The notes under the pieces: model-generated | Told to the model about the DNA's origin: nothing | Databases searched by the model: none | Seen by the model: the letters and a program-made list of their open reading frames with translations, nothing else | Program-made: the position numbers and the translations under genes | Shown here: one piece after another, positions 46,161 through 57,875 of the stretch | Position numbering within the stretch: position 1 is the stretch's first letter | How the letters are laid out: each line of letters starts with the position of its first letter | NCBI GenBank assembly: GCA_029448655.1 | Contig: JACCLO010000012.1 | Coordinates: 1,178,001-1,242,000 of the forward strand | DNA from: Wolfiporia cocos | Lineage: Eukaryota > Basidiomycota > Agaricomycetes > Polyporales > Phaeolaceae | Length of the DNA stretch: 64,000 nt | Reading direction: 5' to 3'

Positions 46161-46193
46161 TCTTGCGCATCGTCTTGCGCATCGTCTTGCGCA
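46161..46193 (+). repeat. 12-nt tandem repeat, nearly three units
   Basis: The unit TCTTGCGCATCG is repeated without change twice and then partially. It lies about 390 nt upstream of the aldehyde dehydrogenase start and could be a simple polymorphic repeat. Confidence 0.7.
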
Positions 46194-46522
46194 GCACAAG
46201 GCACCATGATGTTCAATCATTGCAAATATATCGTCCGATTCCGCGAACATGGGACCACAATGCCGTCGGGAAAACAAATCATCTGCGTCAGATCACCATC
46301 TGTAAATGGTGAGTTCATTCACAGCGAATGCGCCGGGATTGCGTCTCCAGTCTGTTCGGAACGCGAGAAACCGGGTGACATCTCCGCAACAACGATTGTG
46401 CAGACAGGATGTATGCATTCCGCGATGCGTAAACTGCCGCTGACTACTTTTCGGCCTAATCGCGCGCTAACTGGACGAAGAAGCACTGCTCTCGCATGGT
46501 GGAGCCCGGTAAACTCGCCAGA

Positions 46523-46528
46523 TATAAA
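46523..46528 (+). promoter_or_regulatory. TATA box of the aldehyde dehydrogenase gene
   Basis: TATAAA 52 nt before ATG 46580, the best core-promoter match in the window. Confidence 0.6.
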
Positions 46529-46579
46529 GCCTCGAGCAAATGACGGAGCACAGTCTAACAGCTCGCTGACTGACGCAAT

Positions 46580-48433
46580 ATGTCGATCCCGTTCGTCCCT
46601 CTCTATATCAACGGCCAGGCAAAGCCTGCAAGCACCGATGCCGCATTTGACGTCCGCAATCCGTACTCGAACGAGGTCGTCACTCGCGCTGCATCTGCAT
46701 CAAGGCAAGACTGCCAGGACGCTGTGGCAGCTGCTGTACAGGCCTTCCGCTCATGGGAACACTCCCTCCTCGCCGAGAGGCGCGATATTTTTCTAAAAGC
46801 GGCAGATTTGCTGCAGACCGAACGCTACAAAACCAAGGTCCTCGCAGCCATGACGGAGGAAACATGCTCGGTGGAGTTCCTGGTCAACTACAACGTCGAA
46901 CTCGCCACGGGCATGCTGCGGTACGTCGCAGGCATGATCACAGAACTCAAGGGCGAAACATTCCCGTCGGTCAAGCGCGGAGGACATGTCATAGCGCAAA
47001 GGCGGGCGCAGGGTGTCGTGTAAGGGTCTTCTACTTCTAGATGTGAGAAGCTTACAGTTGGCGATAACTGCATGACGTCAGGCTCGGTGTAGCGCCGTGG
47101 AACGCACCACTCGCTCTGTCCATACGCGCCCTGGCCCTTCCTATTATCTGTGGAAACACAGTCGTTCTAAAATCGTCTGAAGTCAGTCCACGTGTCCACT
47201 ACACTGTCGCCGAGTTGTTTGAGGAGGTATGCCGCCGAACCTGTGGGGGCATGCGTCCGGAGGTACTGAGCCATACGTAAACAGGCAGGACTGCCACACG
47301 GCGTTTTGAACCTTGTTCACATGTCTCGCGAAGACGCCCCAGCCAGGACAGCTGAGATCATTGCACACCCTGCGGTGCGATCAATCAATGTAAATGGACG
47401 TGTCAAAGACCGCAGGACTGCATCTCATCTTGTTCCATAGTTCACAGGCAGCGACCGTGTCGGCAGAATCTTAGCCGCAGAGGCTGCAAAATATCTGAAG
47501 CCATGCGTTCTCGAGCTCGGCGGCAAGGCCCCAGCAGTAGTACGTCTCTCCATATCATGATTTCCATCATCCAAGTGCTGAGTAGCCGTCAGGTCCTAGA
47601 AGACGCGGACATCCAGACAGCAGCACGTGCGATCACGTTCTCAGCATTGCTCCATTCTGGCCAGATATGCATGTCTACCGAGCGAGTCATTGTGTCACGA
47701 AAGGTCTCCGAGGCGCTCACCAAAGCCATTGTCGCCGAGTTCAGCAAGTTCAAGTCCGGAGGCCCAGGAGAGAGATTAGCTGCACAATTCACTGCAGGCG
47801 CTGCGGAAGGTATCGTGTCTCTGCTGCGCGAGGCACAAGCGGAGGGTGCAAAAATACTGTTGGGAAATGTCAGCCGAGAGGGTGCCGTGGTGCAACCACA
47901 CGTCGTCGCAGGTGTGAAGCCGGGTATGAGACTCTGGGACAGGGAGTCCTTCGGCCCAGGTAAGCCGCAAACGTAGGAATGTACAGAAGATAACTAAGCG
48001 AGACCCGGCACGCAGTAACGATCATCGCGGAATTCGACTCGATCGACGAGGCAATCGACCTAGCAAATGCCACAGAGTACTCGCTAGTCGGCAGTGTCTG
48101 GACCAAGGATTTGAATAGCGCAATGGATGTCGCAATGCGTGTCCGAGCAGGTGCGCCGAGAATTATGACTATCTAACTGCAGAGTGAACCTGCTGAGCAC
48201 GAACATGCAGGTTGTATGAACGTGAACGGGCCCACGATTCACGTCGAGGATGCCAGAGAGCACGTAGGTCTAGGGTAAGCCCACATAACTTGCGGATGAA
48301 TAGGGTCCGGCCTGACGAATTTGGTAACAGGGGAGCGTCCGGCTACGGGACCTTCAGTGTCGAAAGCTTTACGGATGTGAGGATGATTATTATTCATCCT
48401 TCGAGCCCTACCTCGTATCCTCTCGTTGGTTGA
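46580..48433 (+). CDS. NAD(P)-dependent aldehyde dehydrogenase
   Basis: Oxidises an aldehyde to its acid. Start ATG 46580 gives [18 protein letters not shown]. Frame-consistent splices occur after GVV, FEE, RSIN, APAV, ESFGP and MRVRAG. Hallmarks are visible: [31 protein letters not shown] (cofactor loop), [11 protein letters not shown] (general base Glu) and [16 protein letters not shown] (catalytic Cys), then ESFGPVTII and [25 protein letters not shown]. The IHVEDA/HVGLGGASGYG end resembles the salicylaldehyde/vanillin dehydrogenase group, which fits a wood-inhabiting fungus, but the substrate is inferred. It has no targeting peptide, so it is probably cytosolic. Length of about 470-480 residues is normal. 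All catalytic residues are present. Confidence 0.88.
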
Positions 48434-49067
48434 AAGAGATGTGCAGAATCTCGGACCTTGCTTTGGTTAGTCGTTCTACAAATGCTGTACTATGGGAATG
48501 CCGTGTCAATGTAGTCTTACCGCTTGTAAATCGAAAAGCATAATGAGATTTTGTCACACATGCTAGGTCGTCGCAGTGCGTGCGCACACTTGAAGTCGTT
48601 CAGATTCCATGGGCTCGAAAAAAGGCAGAGCTGAAACAAGAAATCGAAGGGACGACATAACGCAAAAGAGACAGGCCACGACCACGCGTCCTGCGCGGTG
48701 ATACAGCCGTATAAGCAACGGAAGAATAGGGACCCAAAAGCAACTTGCGGTCAAGGCGGCCCGGCAATTTCCGGTTTTCCGTACAATTCCTATGCTGTTT
48801 ACTCGTGGGCGCTTATGACATGCCATGAGCTGCTGATGCTGATTCGACTAGAGACCTTGCTGAACCTGTTCTCATGATCCGTGCGGTCGAAGTTCATCCC
48901 ATGGGACTCGTTGTCGACCTTGGCTCCCGTCTTGAGGCTTTGGCTTGTTTGTGGATTGATGATAACGACCGAGATGCCTGATAAGTGCATACGCCGCCTG
49001 CTGCTTGACTTGTCTGCTCAGCCAGATTGCTGCCAGGACAAGAGTAATCTTCCACAATCAGGTATTC
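48434..49067. other. Intergenic region
   Basis: About 630 bp without recognisable gene or repeat. Confidence 0.4.
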
Positions 49068-50038
49068 ATGGGGGACGGCTACAACAGCAATGCGAAGCTT
49101 CATCAATGTGAGTGCTGCAACTAGACCAGTAGTTAGATCGAGCTAACGTTCCTCGACGACGTAATGCGCAGTCGCGGCCGCGGGACAAAGCAGCGAAGAT
49201 AGCGCATTAAGGCAAGCAATTCTTCAGGTGGTTCAGATCTGGTTGAACAGGCTCTCGCTGGTCAGCGGTATCGTAAGTCTCTGGAGACATGATATCGATA
49301 AGCCGTTCGTGATGCCATAACATCCAGGCATCGTTCTTCGCCTCCATCGACTCCCTGCTCTTTTCCCTCGCAAGCACCGCAACCCATCTCGGCGATCCCG
49401 AAAGCACATGGAACGCAACGGACAAGTTGACGACTGCTAGCTTTGCAGGCGCGCTCATATTTCACGTGTGCTCTGCGATCCTCGCGTTCGTTGCATCGTT
49501 TGTCCTTGTCAAGCTTCAGCTCGTCGACGCAAATGACCAGGAGGCGAAGGTGGAAGTGGTTGTCCCTGGAGAGCAACACGAGAATGCTGCATTCCGCGAC
49601 GCGAAGTTGCGCGCTCCTTCCGCAAACGGACATCAGCCCACGTCCGCCACCTCAGTCCCCGATGACGTTCCTGTTCCTATTCCTGTCATTCCTTCGCACG
49701 ATACGAACAAGGCGGTCGAGGACGTTATGGGCCGCGTTAGTGTCCAATGCGCCCACCCGCTATCCTTCCTGAGCCTTCCCGCTGTCAGGCTCTCGCGTAA
49801 TCCCCCATCGAAACCTGTCGCTGGCAGCTCGACGCCTGCGGATACCCTGCTGGATCCACCTATCGAGCTTCTGTCGCGGTGCCACGCCCTAGCGGTGTGG
49901 ATGTCCGTTCTCGGGTTCATCCTTGGCGTAATTGGCATCCTGGCATATGCGTGGGTGGCGACGCCGCTCGCAGTGAGCGTATTCTCTACGGTGTGCCTTG
50001 GTGTGTGCTTCTTGGCGGGGATCATTGCTGTTTGGTAG
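49068..50038 (+). CDS. Unnamed membrane protein family, copy C
   Basis: Three exons: 49068-49107, 49172-49272 and 49328-50038, giving 283 residues. Start 49068 is chosen because only this frame passes the first intron in the same phase as copy B and gives MGDGYNSNAKLHQ. Order: amphipathic helix (LRQAILQVVQIWLNRLSLVSGI), ASFFASIDSLLFSLAS, hydrophobic segment (AGALIFHVCSAILAFVASFVLVKLQL), a variable region rich in Pro, Val and Asp, then RCHALAVWMSVLGFILGVIGILAYAWVATP and VSVFSTVCLGVCFLAGIIAVW. Unlike copies A and B it has no intron inside the first hydrophobic core, so an intron was lost or gained. It is 32 kb away from copy B. Confidence 0.78.
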
Positions 50039-51699
50039 ACCTGGCCTTTCTTTCCGTGACTTGGTTGTAACGAATGTGACGACATACGATTACGACTTGT
50101 GCTCTGTTATGATTGTCCTGCTCTCCCGCCTGCGCTGTTGAATGCGCGATCTGCTGTGCTCTGTTGTGTACGTATCGCTAGCACGATCTATGATCACTTC
50201 AGGGCACACATTCCTTCCAACGACTTGAACATTCGGCACTGAGGCCTGAGGCCCAACAGCTATCGTATGTACCATCCACAATTAGGCCTATGTTTCAATC
50301 ATATCTTATCAAGAATGGCAATTCTGTGAGTTTCCCTCGATCCGAATTGTTTCCTATTGTGATGAGGCCGAATGTATCATTGTCTGTGGTGACGGGAGGA
50401 GGCTGCTTCCTCTTAAAGAAGATACCGCGCTCCTGTGAGATCCGTTCTGCTCAAGCGAACTTTTATCTTCTCTCTGAGGTCTTCGCTCTCTCTCGTCATC
50501 CTGAAGCGACCTGCTCACTTCTTCTCCATCAGCCGACCGCACCCAATGAGTACACGCGAAGACCACCTCGATAAGAAAGTGTCCTACATTCTGCAGTCAC
50601 TCCGGGTAGAACCATGTCCTATTTATAGCGTTGCTTCATAACAGTCCGAAATATCAAATGAACAATGCATGAAAGGTCTGCCGACGCGGCGTTCCGTAGC
50701 GTGACCAAATTTCAAGGTATACCTTCAGCCGTCTCCAGCCGTACCCTGCTAATAATACACAAAATAGTGTGATAGGAACACGGTGACTTCAAATATGGGT
50801 CATCGGATGCCAAATGTCTATCCAAGAAGATCATTACTGTTGACTAACTTGCTCGCAAGGCAAGTGCATCACATCTTGGCTTGATTTAATCCGGACCCCT
50901 TTATCATTGTTTCCATGAACCTATATGCTTTCGTAACATTCTAAGCAAGATATTCGAGTTCCTAGGCAACTGCGCAAGAGAAAAAAAGACAATTAACTCT
51001 GCATCCGAGTCGCCTAACTCAATCGTAGTCAAAACGAGCCGTTATACGCGAAGCCATCTGTGCTCTGGCGTCAGCTCCATGAAGGATTCTCCCGCTTCAT
51101 TGAGAAGTAAATTATTGAAAAAGGCCTTGAAGACAATAGCTCTGGCCTTGGCTACATCCTCTACCTTTGATTGCACAGGTGAGATCACGGCATGTCAACT
51201 GTTCTTCGGATCAGAAGGTGTTGACTCTCCCTCCTTCTCTACCGGCATGATGACATCGTTCGCGAGCTTAGTGTTCTCCGCGAGCCTGATACGTTGAGTG
51301 AGCTCCTCTGACTAGTCGTGAACTCGCGGCTCTCGCTCCTGCCTTTGCCGGTGAACGTGCTCGTGGAAGCGGAAGTCTTGAATGTCTTTGTGTGGACTCT
51401 ATCAAATTTGGACAGATCTCCAACCTTGAGACGTTCTAGCGGTGTGGCAGTGCTAACAAATACCTACCCGCGAGAACTGACTGGGGCGTGGTCCCCATGG
51501 TTGCCGCTACGCCTGGAATTGCCTTAGGGAATTTTCACATTCCGCTGAATGCTCCCTTCTCGCTGGCATCCCTCCTCTTTGCGGCCTGAGGCTTGAGCCA
51601 GTCCTATGTGTACATTCAAGTTACACAGCGCAAGGAGAAAGACCCTCTACCATTGTATTGAAATCGCATGGTGTCCAAAGTCACAGCTCTAATACATCA
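50039..51699. other. Intergenic region
   Basis: 1.7 kb with small open frames only. Nothing recognisable; it ends at the edge of the inverted duplication. Confidence 0.4.
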
Positions 51700-52550
51700 T
51701 CAGTGCTCTCTAGAGAGATTTTTAGCCGCAGACTCTGTTGCTGAAGAGGCAAAGGTTGATAAATCACAGCTTCCGCTGAAAGATGAACCATCATACCTTA
51801 TGTTAAATTCTTCCATCAGATCCAATATTTGAACGAGATGTTTCATCCCAAGTTTCTCGCGCCCACCCGCTGCCAAGGCTCCCGTCGTCTCTACCACATT
51901 CTTGATCTGGCGCCCATTCACGTCCTTTTCACCAAGCTCTGCAAGCTCCTCCTCCGTCACTCCCCCATTCGAAACATCTCCATTGACCTTGCACAGGAAT
52001 GCCAACCAGATTTGGCGCCGCGCCTCGGGAGTGAGGTCGCTATAACGAATGGAAATGTGAATACGCGATTGGAATGCCTCATCGAAGACCCGGACTTGGT
52101 TGGTTGTCAGGAGCAGAATGCCACGGTAATATCTGTGCGTCGATGAGCTATATCCACAGTGAGCACCCGTGCAGTGCGAACTCAAGTTGTCTGAGAAAGA
52201 CAGCGACCATGGCATTCCGCTCTATGAATTGCAGAGATCGTTCTTCGAGGAATACGTCGGCTTCGTCGATGAGGCAGACTGCCCCCCAGGTGGCAGCTAC
52301 TTTGAAAACCCTGGTGAGATTGTTATCCAGCGATTCTGCGTTTGTACCCAGATCTGCTGCTCCAACGATATATAGAGGCTCTATAGACTCATTCTGTGAC
52401 TGATTCAATGCCCAGACTGACAGATTACTTACTTCGGAGCTCTAGCAAACAATGATTATCAGCTGCTCGAGGCATGATTAACACTGTCACGACATACGGA
52501 CCTTCACTCATGGCTTCAGCCGCGAGGGACTCCGTATTCGATACCAAAAA
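51700..52550 (-). pseudogene. AAA ATPase remnant, copy 2 (3' part only)
   Basis: Inverted partial copy of the gene at 32.3-35.6 kb. It begins just after the Walker A site with SLAAEAMSEGPYVVTV and continues through LYIVGAADLGTNAESL, VCLIDEADVFLEERS (Walker B), YRGILLLTTNQVRVFDEAFQSRIHISIRYSDLTPEARRQIW and the C-terminal VTEEELAELGEKDVNGRQIKNVV. A 34-nt intron-like gap joins LEFALHG to YYRG. The whole N-terminal region and the P-loop are missing, so it cannot be an active ATPase. It preserves more of the usual residues than copy 1 (FQSRIHIS against FQSCIHIS), suggesting that copy 1 has decayed faster. Confidence 0.75.
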
Positions 52551-52793
52551 TGTTGGGCTTTCTCTTGATTGCGTACATCCACGTGCGCCTGCGCTAACGT
52601 GACTGCTCTGTTGGGTATCTTTATGCCACGATGCGTATACATGCGCCGTCTCTGGTCCATGCATGAGTTACACAAAGAAATATACACCCGTCCCGCGACG
52701 CATTCATTTCATGTTTGCTCCCAGCTAACCTCTGCCTTATCGAAATCAATTCACCAGCACGCCGTGCTGAATAGCTGAGAGCTCTTCTACCAA
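52551..52793. other. Junction where about 2.3 kb of the duplicated locus is missing
   Basis: Compared with copy 1, the F-box gene and the AAA remnant are brought close together here; the 5' half of the AAA gene is absent. Confidence 0.5.
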
Positions 52794-54328
52794 TCATTGC
52801 TCATCACGAGTTAGAATTGGCAGCGACCAGCCTTCTGACTGAACAGCAGTTTTCACATTCCGTGCCGTGCCCAAAGATTGGTGCTGAAGGAAACACAGCA
52901 AGATTAGGAAATGATGTTTGTGCATAGATCGACAAGAGAACAAAGCGCACTCCAGTATTCCTCGTGTGTGTAACTTTGGGCACATGCGTATCATGTACGT
53001 CTTTAATCCCCGGAGCGTCTTGTCGTCAGTCCGATCATACGGCAGGCAAAACGAAAAGACAACAGATTTGAGGTCGGTATAGCGCGGAAGAGAGATTAGA
53101 TCATCTATGAGGCCGCAGATCTGCGTCAACCCCACCGCGTCTTGGGTTACATCTTCCCAGGTAATGCGACGATCGGCGGTGCGCCACCCCCACTGTTCTA
53201 GTTCGATCACGATTTCCTGTATGGACCTCGCAGAAACATGCGATAGGAGTCGAGGCAACCAATACAGATGACTTGATTTTATTGTCTGCAGCTTCAGGCT
53301 CGCATCGACTTTCAGCTGTTGCAAATTCGTGTTACGGGAGATATTTATATAGTTATCTGTTCATGATAAGCTGATGGCTCTCGTTGCAAGTAATACAATG
53401 GCTTACCGACTAGCTGTTGAGAGCCTGCCATATCCATTCCTGTTTCCATCAAGGAATTCCCGAATCCAAGCGCCACATATTGGAGAGAACTACCAGCACA
53501 TCTAAGGGCATGCTGGAGGCCCATGTCTTGTATACAGCGCAGGGGGATGTCGTTGCGCCCAAAGTCGTCGTCATGAACCCGATGGCAAAACTGAATGATC
53601 CTCGTTGCGGACAGAGCTTGGTAAACCTCTGAGGGCACAGGATCATCAAGCCAAAGTACATGGATGTCATGCAGGTTTGGAGGAGTGGCCCGGGGAGACC
53701 GAATTGGGACAGATGCTCGTCCACTAGAGAAGAACACGTTTCGCAGAGACAGCTCCGTCAAGCCCATGAATGAGCAGACGAGTCGGCCAAAAATCGCGAT
53801 AGACGGGAATGTGACATCACGAATGCGCAATCGGGTGATCGAGGAAAAGGTCGAAAGATGTAGGAAGACGCTCTGGGGGACTGCACTGGCCTGCCACTCG
53901 CCCTTTTGCAGTGCCAGGGTTTTCATGCTGCTCGCGCTCCTCCCAGTTAACATGGCTGCAAATAAGGTTATGTGCGAGAGGCTTGCAGCCTTGCCATCAC
54001 CCACTTTGGAGCCGCGAATCGTTGCTCCGTTCCAGCGCCTATTCACTTCTTGCGCGAATCGTGCAAAGCGAAGGACCGTATTGCGATCGTTGAGCCCTGC
54101 ACTGTATTGCTTCAAGTGTTGCAGGCTCCTGCTGTGCCACGTTTTGCATACAAACATGCATGCTGTCAGTGCTTTGGGCTCATCTCGCAGTAGATCGATG
54201 ATACATTCCCAAATCTCATTGGGGACTCGAGAGGGCTCCGGTCCTGATGGTGTCGCGCAGGTCACAGAAAACCCGATGTGTTCTTCTCGATACACTCTCC
54301 TGATTTGCATTTGAGGCCAGTATCCCAC
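52794..54328 (-). CDS. F-box protein, copy 2
   Basis: Two exons on minus, 54328-53407 and 53356-52794, separated by a 50-nt intron at the same place and phase as in copy 1; 494 residues. F-box: RVPNEIWECIIDLLRDEP..ACMFVCKTWHSRS. The leucine-rich part is collinear with copy 1 throughout. It differs in a longer N terminus (MGYWPQMQIRRVYREEH) and a longer C-terminal tail of about 45 residues, where copy 1 stops early. The frame is fully open, so it is probably functional. Likely role: substrate adaptor of an SCF ubiquitin ligase. Confidence 0.85.
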
Positions 54329-57112
54329 TGCAATACCCTCTTTCCTGCCCTAACTTGTGCCCCCGTGAGCGAATGCGTTACAACCCATTCTGTGAGAACA
54401 TTCACCGATAGCTTTACTTCCCTCGATAGGTCTGTTTCAGAAGCCCTGCATGTAGAGGCTCCGGTGTCGCGATTCACTAGGTGAAGGCGGCCCCACGCGC
54501 CCTTGTGGCTATAGCCGAGAGATTGACAAGAGAGCAGACGGATGAGATAAATACATCAACCACCTCTACTATATACCGTCCTGCGCGTCTCACCCTGTAG
54601 CCCGCGAGCTCGCTCTATCATTCTGACCGGGTTTTGCCACCTAACAACCGCAACGCTTGGCCATCAAATCGCTTATTGATGCATATCGGCAGCGCGGTGG
54701 AGACGGTCAAGCCGGATTGATGTGCGAGGTAAAAGTTGATAGAGGTCAGCCGGTAGTGGTTATCTCACATCCACAACAAGTTCCGATTCTTGTGTGGTAC
54801 CCGAGCTTATGTAATTCAGTCTTATCTTCTTGTCCATTCTTCGTGTATTTAGCGCGCTCACATTCTATGTCAATATTGATTATCTCCAGTCCTGCTTCAC
54901 TCCTTCCTCATCGACATTTTTAGCAGGGGCGATCCTAAGCGGACAAGCCTTAGCATTGCACGGCTCATATCATCACGGCGAACATATCGCTGAACCTGGT
55001 TTACTAACGGGGGAGCCTGCACAGACCTGGAAATCTTTCCATTCCCTACGGACTCTGCGAAGCATACAGCCAAATTTGCTGTAACTTGGGTTCTGCCGTG
55101 AGCGAGCTTGCGCGTGTCTGAAAGTCGCACGCGCGCCGGGAGTTAAGTATAGCGGGGCCGAAAATGGTACGAGGGCGAATTAGTATTTGATCGCTCAGAT
55201 TTCTGTACTGTACGCTCGCGCAATTGCCCTACGGGCATCGTTGCGCCTGCGGACAAACGCGCTCGTCGACCGATTTTCTGATTGCTCTCACAAAATTTGA
55301 CAGCTCTGCGCATACTGAAGGCCATCTTCCGTTGTCCAGAGCATATAAGCTACCTATATGTTGTCAATTGCAAAAGTGAGATCAGCAAGCATGGGCTGCT
55401 TGGTCGCCGGTCTTCTGCATGTGGGATACAGGACAATCTAGTGGGACTTCTTCCCGAGTTTGCGATTTCTCCGTGAGCATAATTACTACTCGCGATCTAC
55501 CTCCACGCTCTGACCGCCATCGTCAAGAAGCCGTCAAACATGCTCACTATTCCGATGTGCGCCGGACGTTCCCTGATCGCGAAGACATAGGACAACGTAC
55601 TAGCGGGCTCATGTTAGAGATCTGACTTATAGAAGACATTCCGCAATCACCGGGAATACGGACAGGAGCTGTGTGAGCTGTGGTGGTCAAAATGTACAAA
55701 GCCCATGCAAAAGCGCTGCAAGGCAGCCGTATCTCAGATCAGAGTGCGGGTTCCTGCCATTTATACTAACAGCTATTGAGTGCAGAGCAGCTATGGTGCA
55801 CTTGACGACTAGAGCAGAGCGAGTCGTTGAACGGGCCGTACATCCACTTGCGCCGTTATATTCAACAGTGCACGGTTGCCGTCGAGATATATATATTTTT
55901 ATAGCGGTCAAAACCAGAACAACTATTCACTCAGTACAAGATTCATCTAGCGTGAGAGGAGAATAGAAGGTGGTGTGTCGCCTAGATGAGCTGCGAAGCG
56001 TGAATAATGGTTATAGAGAGGAATAATTATGAAAGCTACGACGTCGACTACGGCTGACTTGAAGGATGCAGTAATGCCCATCCATGGCAGATATCTGTAT
56101 ATTACAGCTATTTCGGGAACAAACTTGGCGTGCCTTGAAGAATGCGCCAACGAGCAAGTGAGTCCCCGGATCATTGGGTATGGTTCTGGAAGCAGCTTAA
56201 ATCAGCACCACAAATGGGGATCCCATCTGCCGTTGACTTCTAGAGAATGATAAAAGGATCATGATGTAGTACGTGCAAATTGGTACCAGCCACTGAGCAA
56301 GTCAGCCGAAACAGTCGAGCGAGTAGCAGGCCATCGCACTATGACCAATGGTCCATGGGCGATCCCCGCATCGAGCTATTGTCGAGATGGATCCATGTGC
56401 TCTACTAAGTGGTATGATAACCACGCCCCAGCAAAAGTGACAAGTGATCATTGTAATGGTGGGTTGCCGAGGGGAATAGTGGTCAGCATTTGCTGTGCGT
56501 TCGTATCCTTGCGATAGCCATATAGTACTCCGACGTGGAATCCTGTTCAAGTTAAAAATTAGCTTCGTATCGCAATACGAAGTCGCCCTGGGTCTTTACG
56601 TAACTTAAGCGTATATTAACAATCAACACAAACATAGTTTGACATACATTCAGGATGTACGCACTATGATTGATTCATCTCGAAAGCAACAGCGATCGAA
56701 CACGGAAGCGAGCTACCGGGATTAACACGGCTGTATTGACTAGAAATGTGGTATGATCTATCAAATACATGGCGAAGTGGTGACATAAAATCACTAGGCT
56801 ACAGCGTATACAACTCTATGAGTGCAATGATAAGTGAACATGCCGGAATCCATTCTAAAGGAGCGACTGCGGCCACAGCATATGCCCGCACGGCGGGCAA
56901 ATCTATGTAACTCGGGGACGATGAATGGATCCGGAAAATGAGAGAGATGGCGACATTGTTCCAGTTTCACAGTGAGACCCAAAAGAAACAGGATGTGCGG
57001 ATGAAGGATAGGCTGTGGTAAATCGAGGCATCGAGCCGTGATATGGGAGATGAGCGCGATGGTTCAAGCGCTTGAGCCCCTAGATTCCCTAGCGGGATCG
57101 CCGATTACTGTG
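54329..57112. other. 2.8-kb region without recognisable genes
   Basis: Only short open frames without motifs. Composition is mixed and somewhat AT-rich near 55,880-55,905 (an AT run). No repeats with clear ends were found. Confidence 0.4.
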
Positions 57113-57875
57113 TCAAATCATCGACCTATCGGGACGTTTGCGCTTAAAAAAACATGATCTGGCACCATGAAACGCTGCACTTACTGTACCCAAGACACGC
57201 TTCGACCGCCTGATGGCAATGGCCACACGAGGATCTTGCTCTGCAAAATCCTCGCTTGCGGGCGGACTGACGACCTCAGTAGCTACAAATTCTGGGGACT
57301 GTTCAGGGTTAATATTGTGAAGGTCTGCTTCGAGAGATCATGATACTCACGACGACTGCTGGCGTCTCGACTTCAATGAAGCTTTCGGGAGATGCAGTCG
57401 CAGTCTGGATGCAATGTCAGACACTTCATAATCTCATGGAGCCCATTATACACACCGATGCCTCAGAGTCCGACTCGCTCTCAAGTGCAGACTCTATGAG
57501 ATCGAGCGCCTCGAGAAGCTCTTCGGCCGTAGTGGACTCAGATGAGGCTGCTGACGGAGCCGCTGATACTATGGCAGACGCCGTGGGCGTCGGAAGCACA
57601 GAGGATAAGATGGAGGACACTGCGGTTGCAGATGCCGGCACGGCGGAAGATGATTCGTCGGGCTCGGCGAAGAGGCAGCCAAGGATACGGCAGTTCCGCT
57701 TCTCGATTGTCCTGACATCCATCGGCGAGCCGACTGGTGCGGAGCTGACAAGAGGGAAGGCTGGCGCAATGTACTTCAGCGGACCCATGATTATGTTTAA
57801 ATGATTTAATAACTTACCACCGACAAGCAGAGCAGAGATGGCGAAGGCGCGAGTCAGGATGAATGTGGCAACCAT
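57113..57875 (-). CDS. Small secreted protein with NCRxxGC motif, copy 1
   Basis: Start ATG at 57875 gives MVATFILTRAFAISALLVG, which joins across an intron to AFPLVSSAPVG, a clear signal peptide ending VSSA. Directly after comes the dibasic site EKR followed by NCRILGC. The middle is rich in Ser, Ala and Glu (low complexity). Further introns at about 57460-57412 and 57357-57305 keep the frame and lead to PPASEDFAEQDPRVAIAIRRSKRVLGT, then, after another intron, RKRPDRSMI and a stop at 57113. KR and RKR sites suggest Kex2 processing into short peptides. Paralogue at 61223-61996. Exons beyond the second are less certain. Function unknown; I know of no matching family. Confidence 0.6.

Larger units (their letters stand above)
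45725..46579. other. Intergenic region, aldehyde dehydrogenase promoter
   Basis: Holds a three-unit 12-nt tandem repeat and a clear TATA box, listed separately. No gene supported. Confidence 0.45.
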
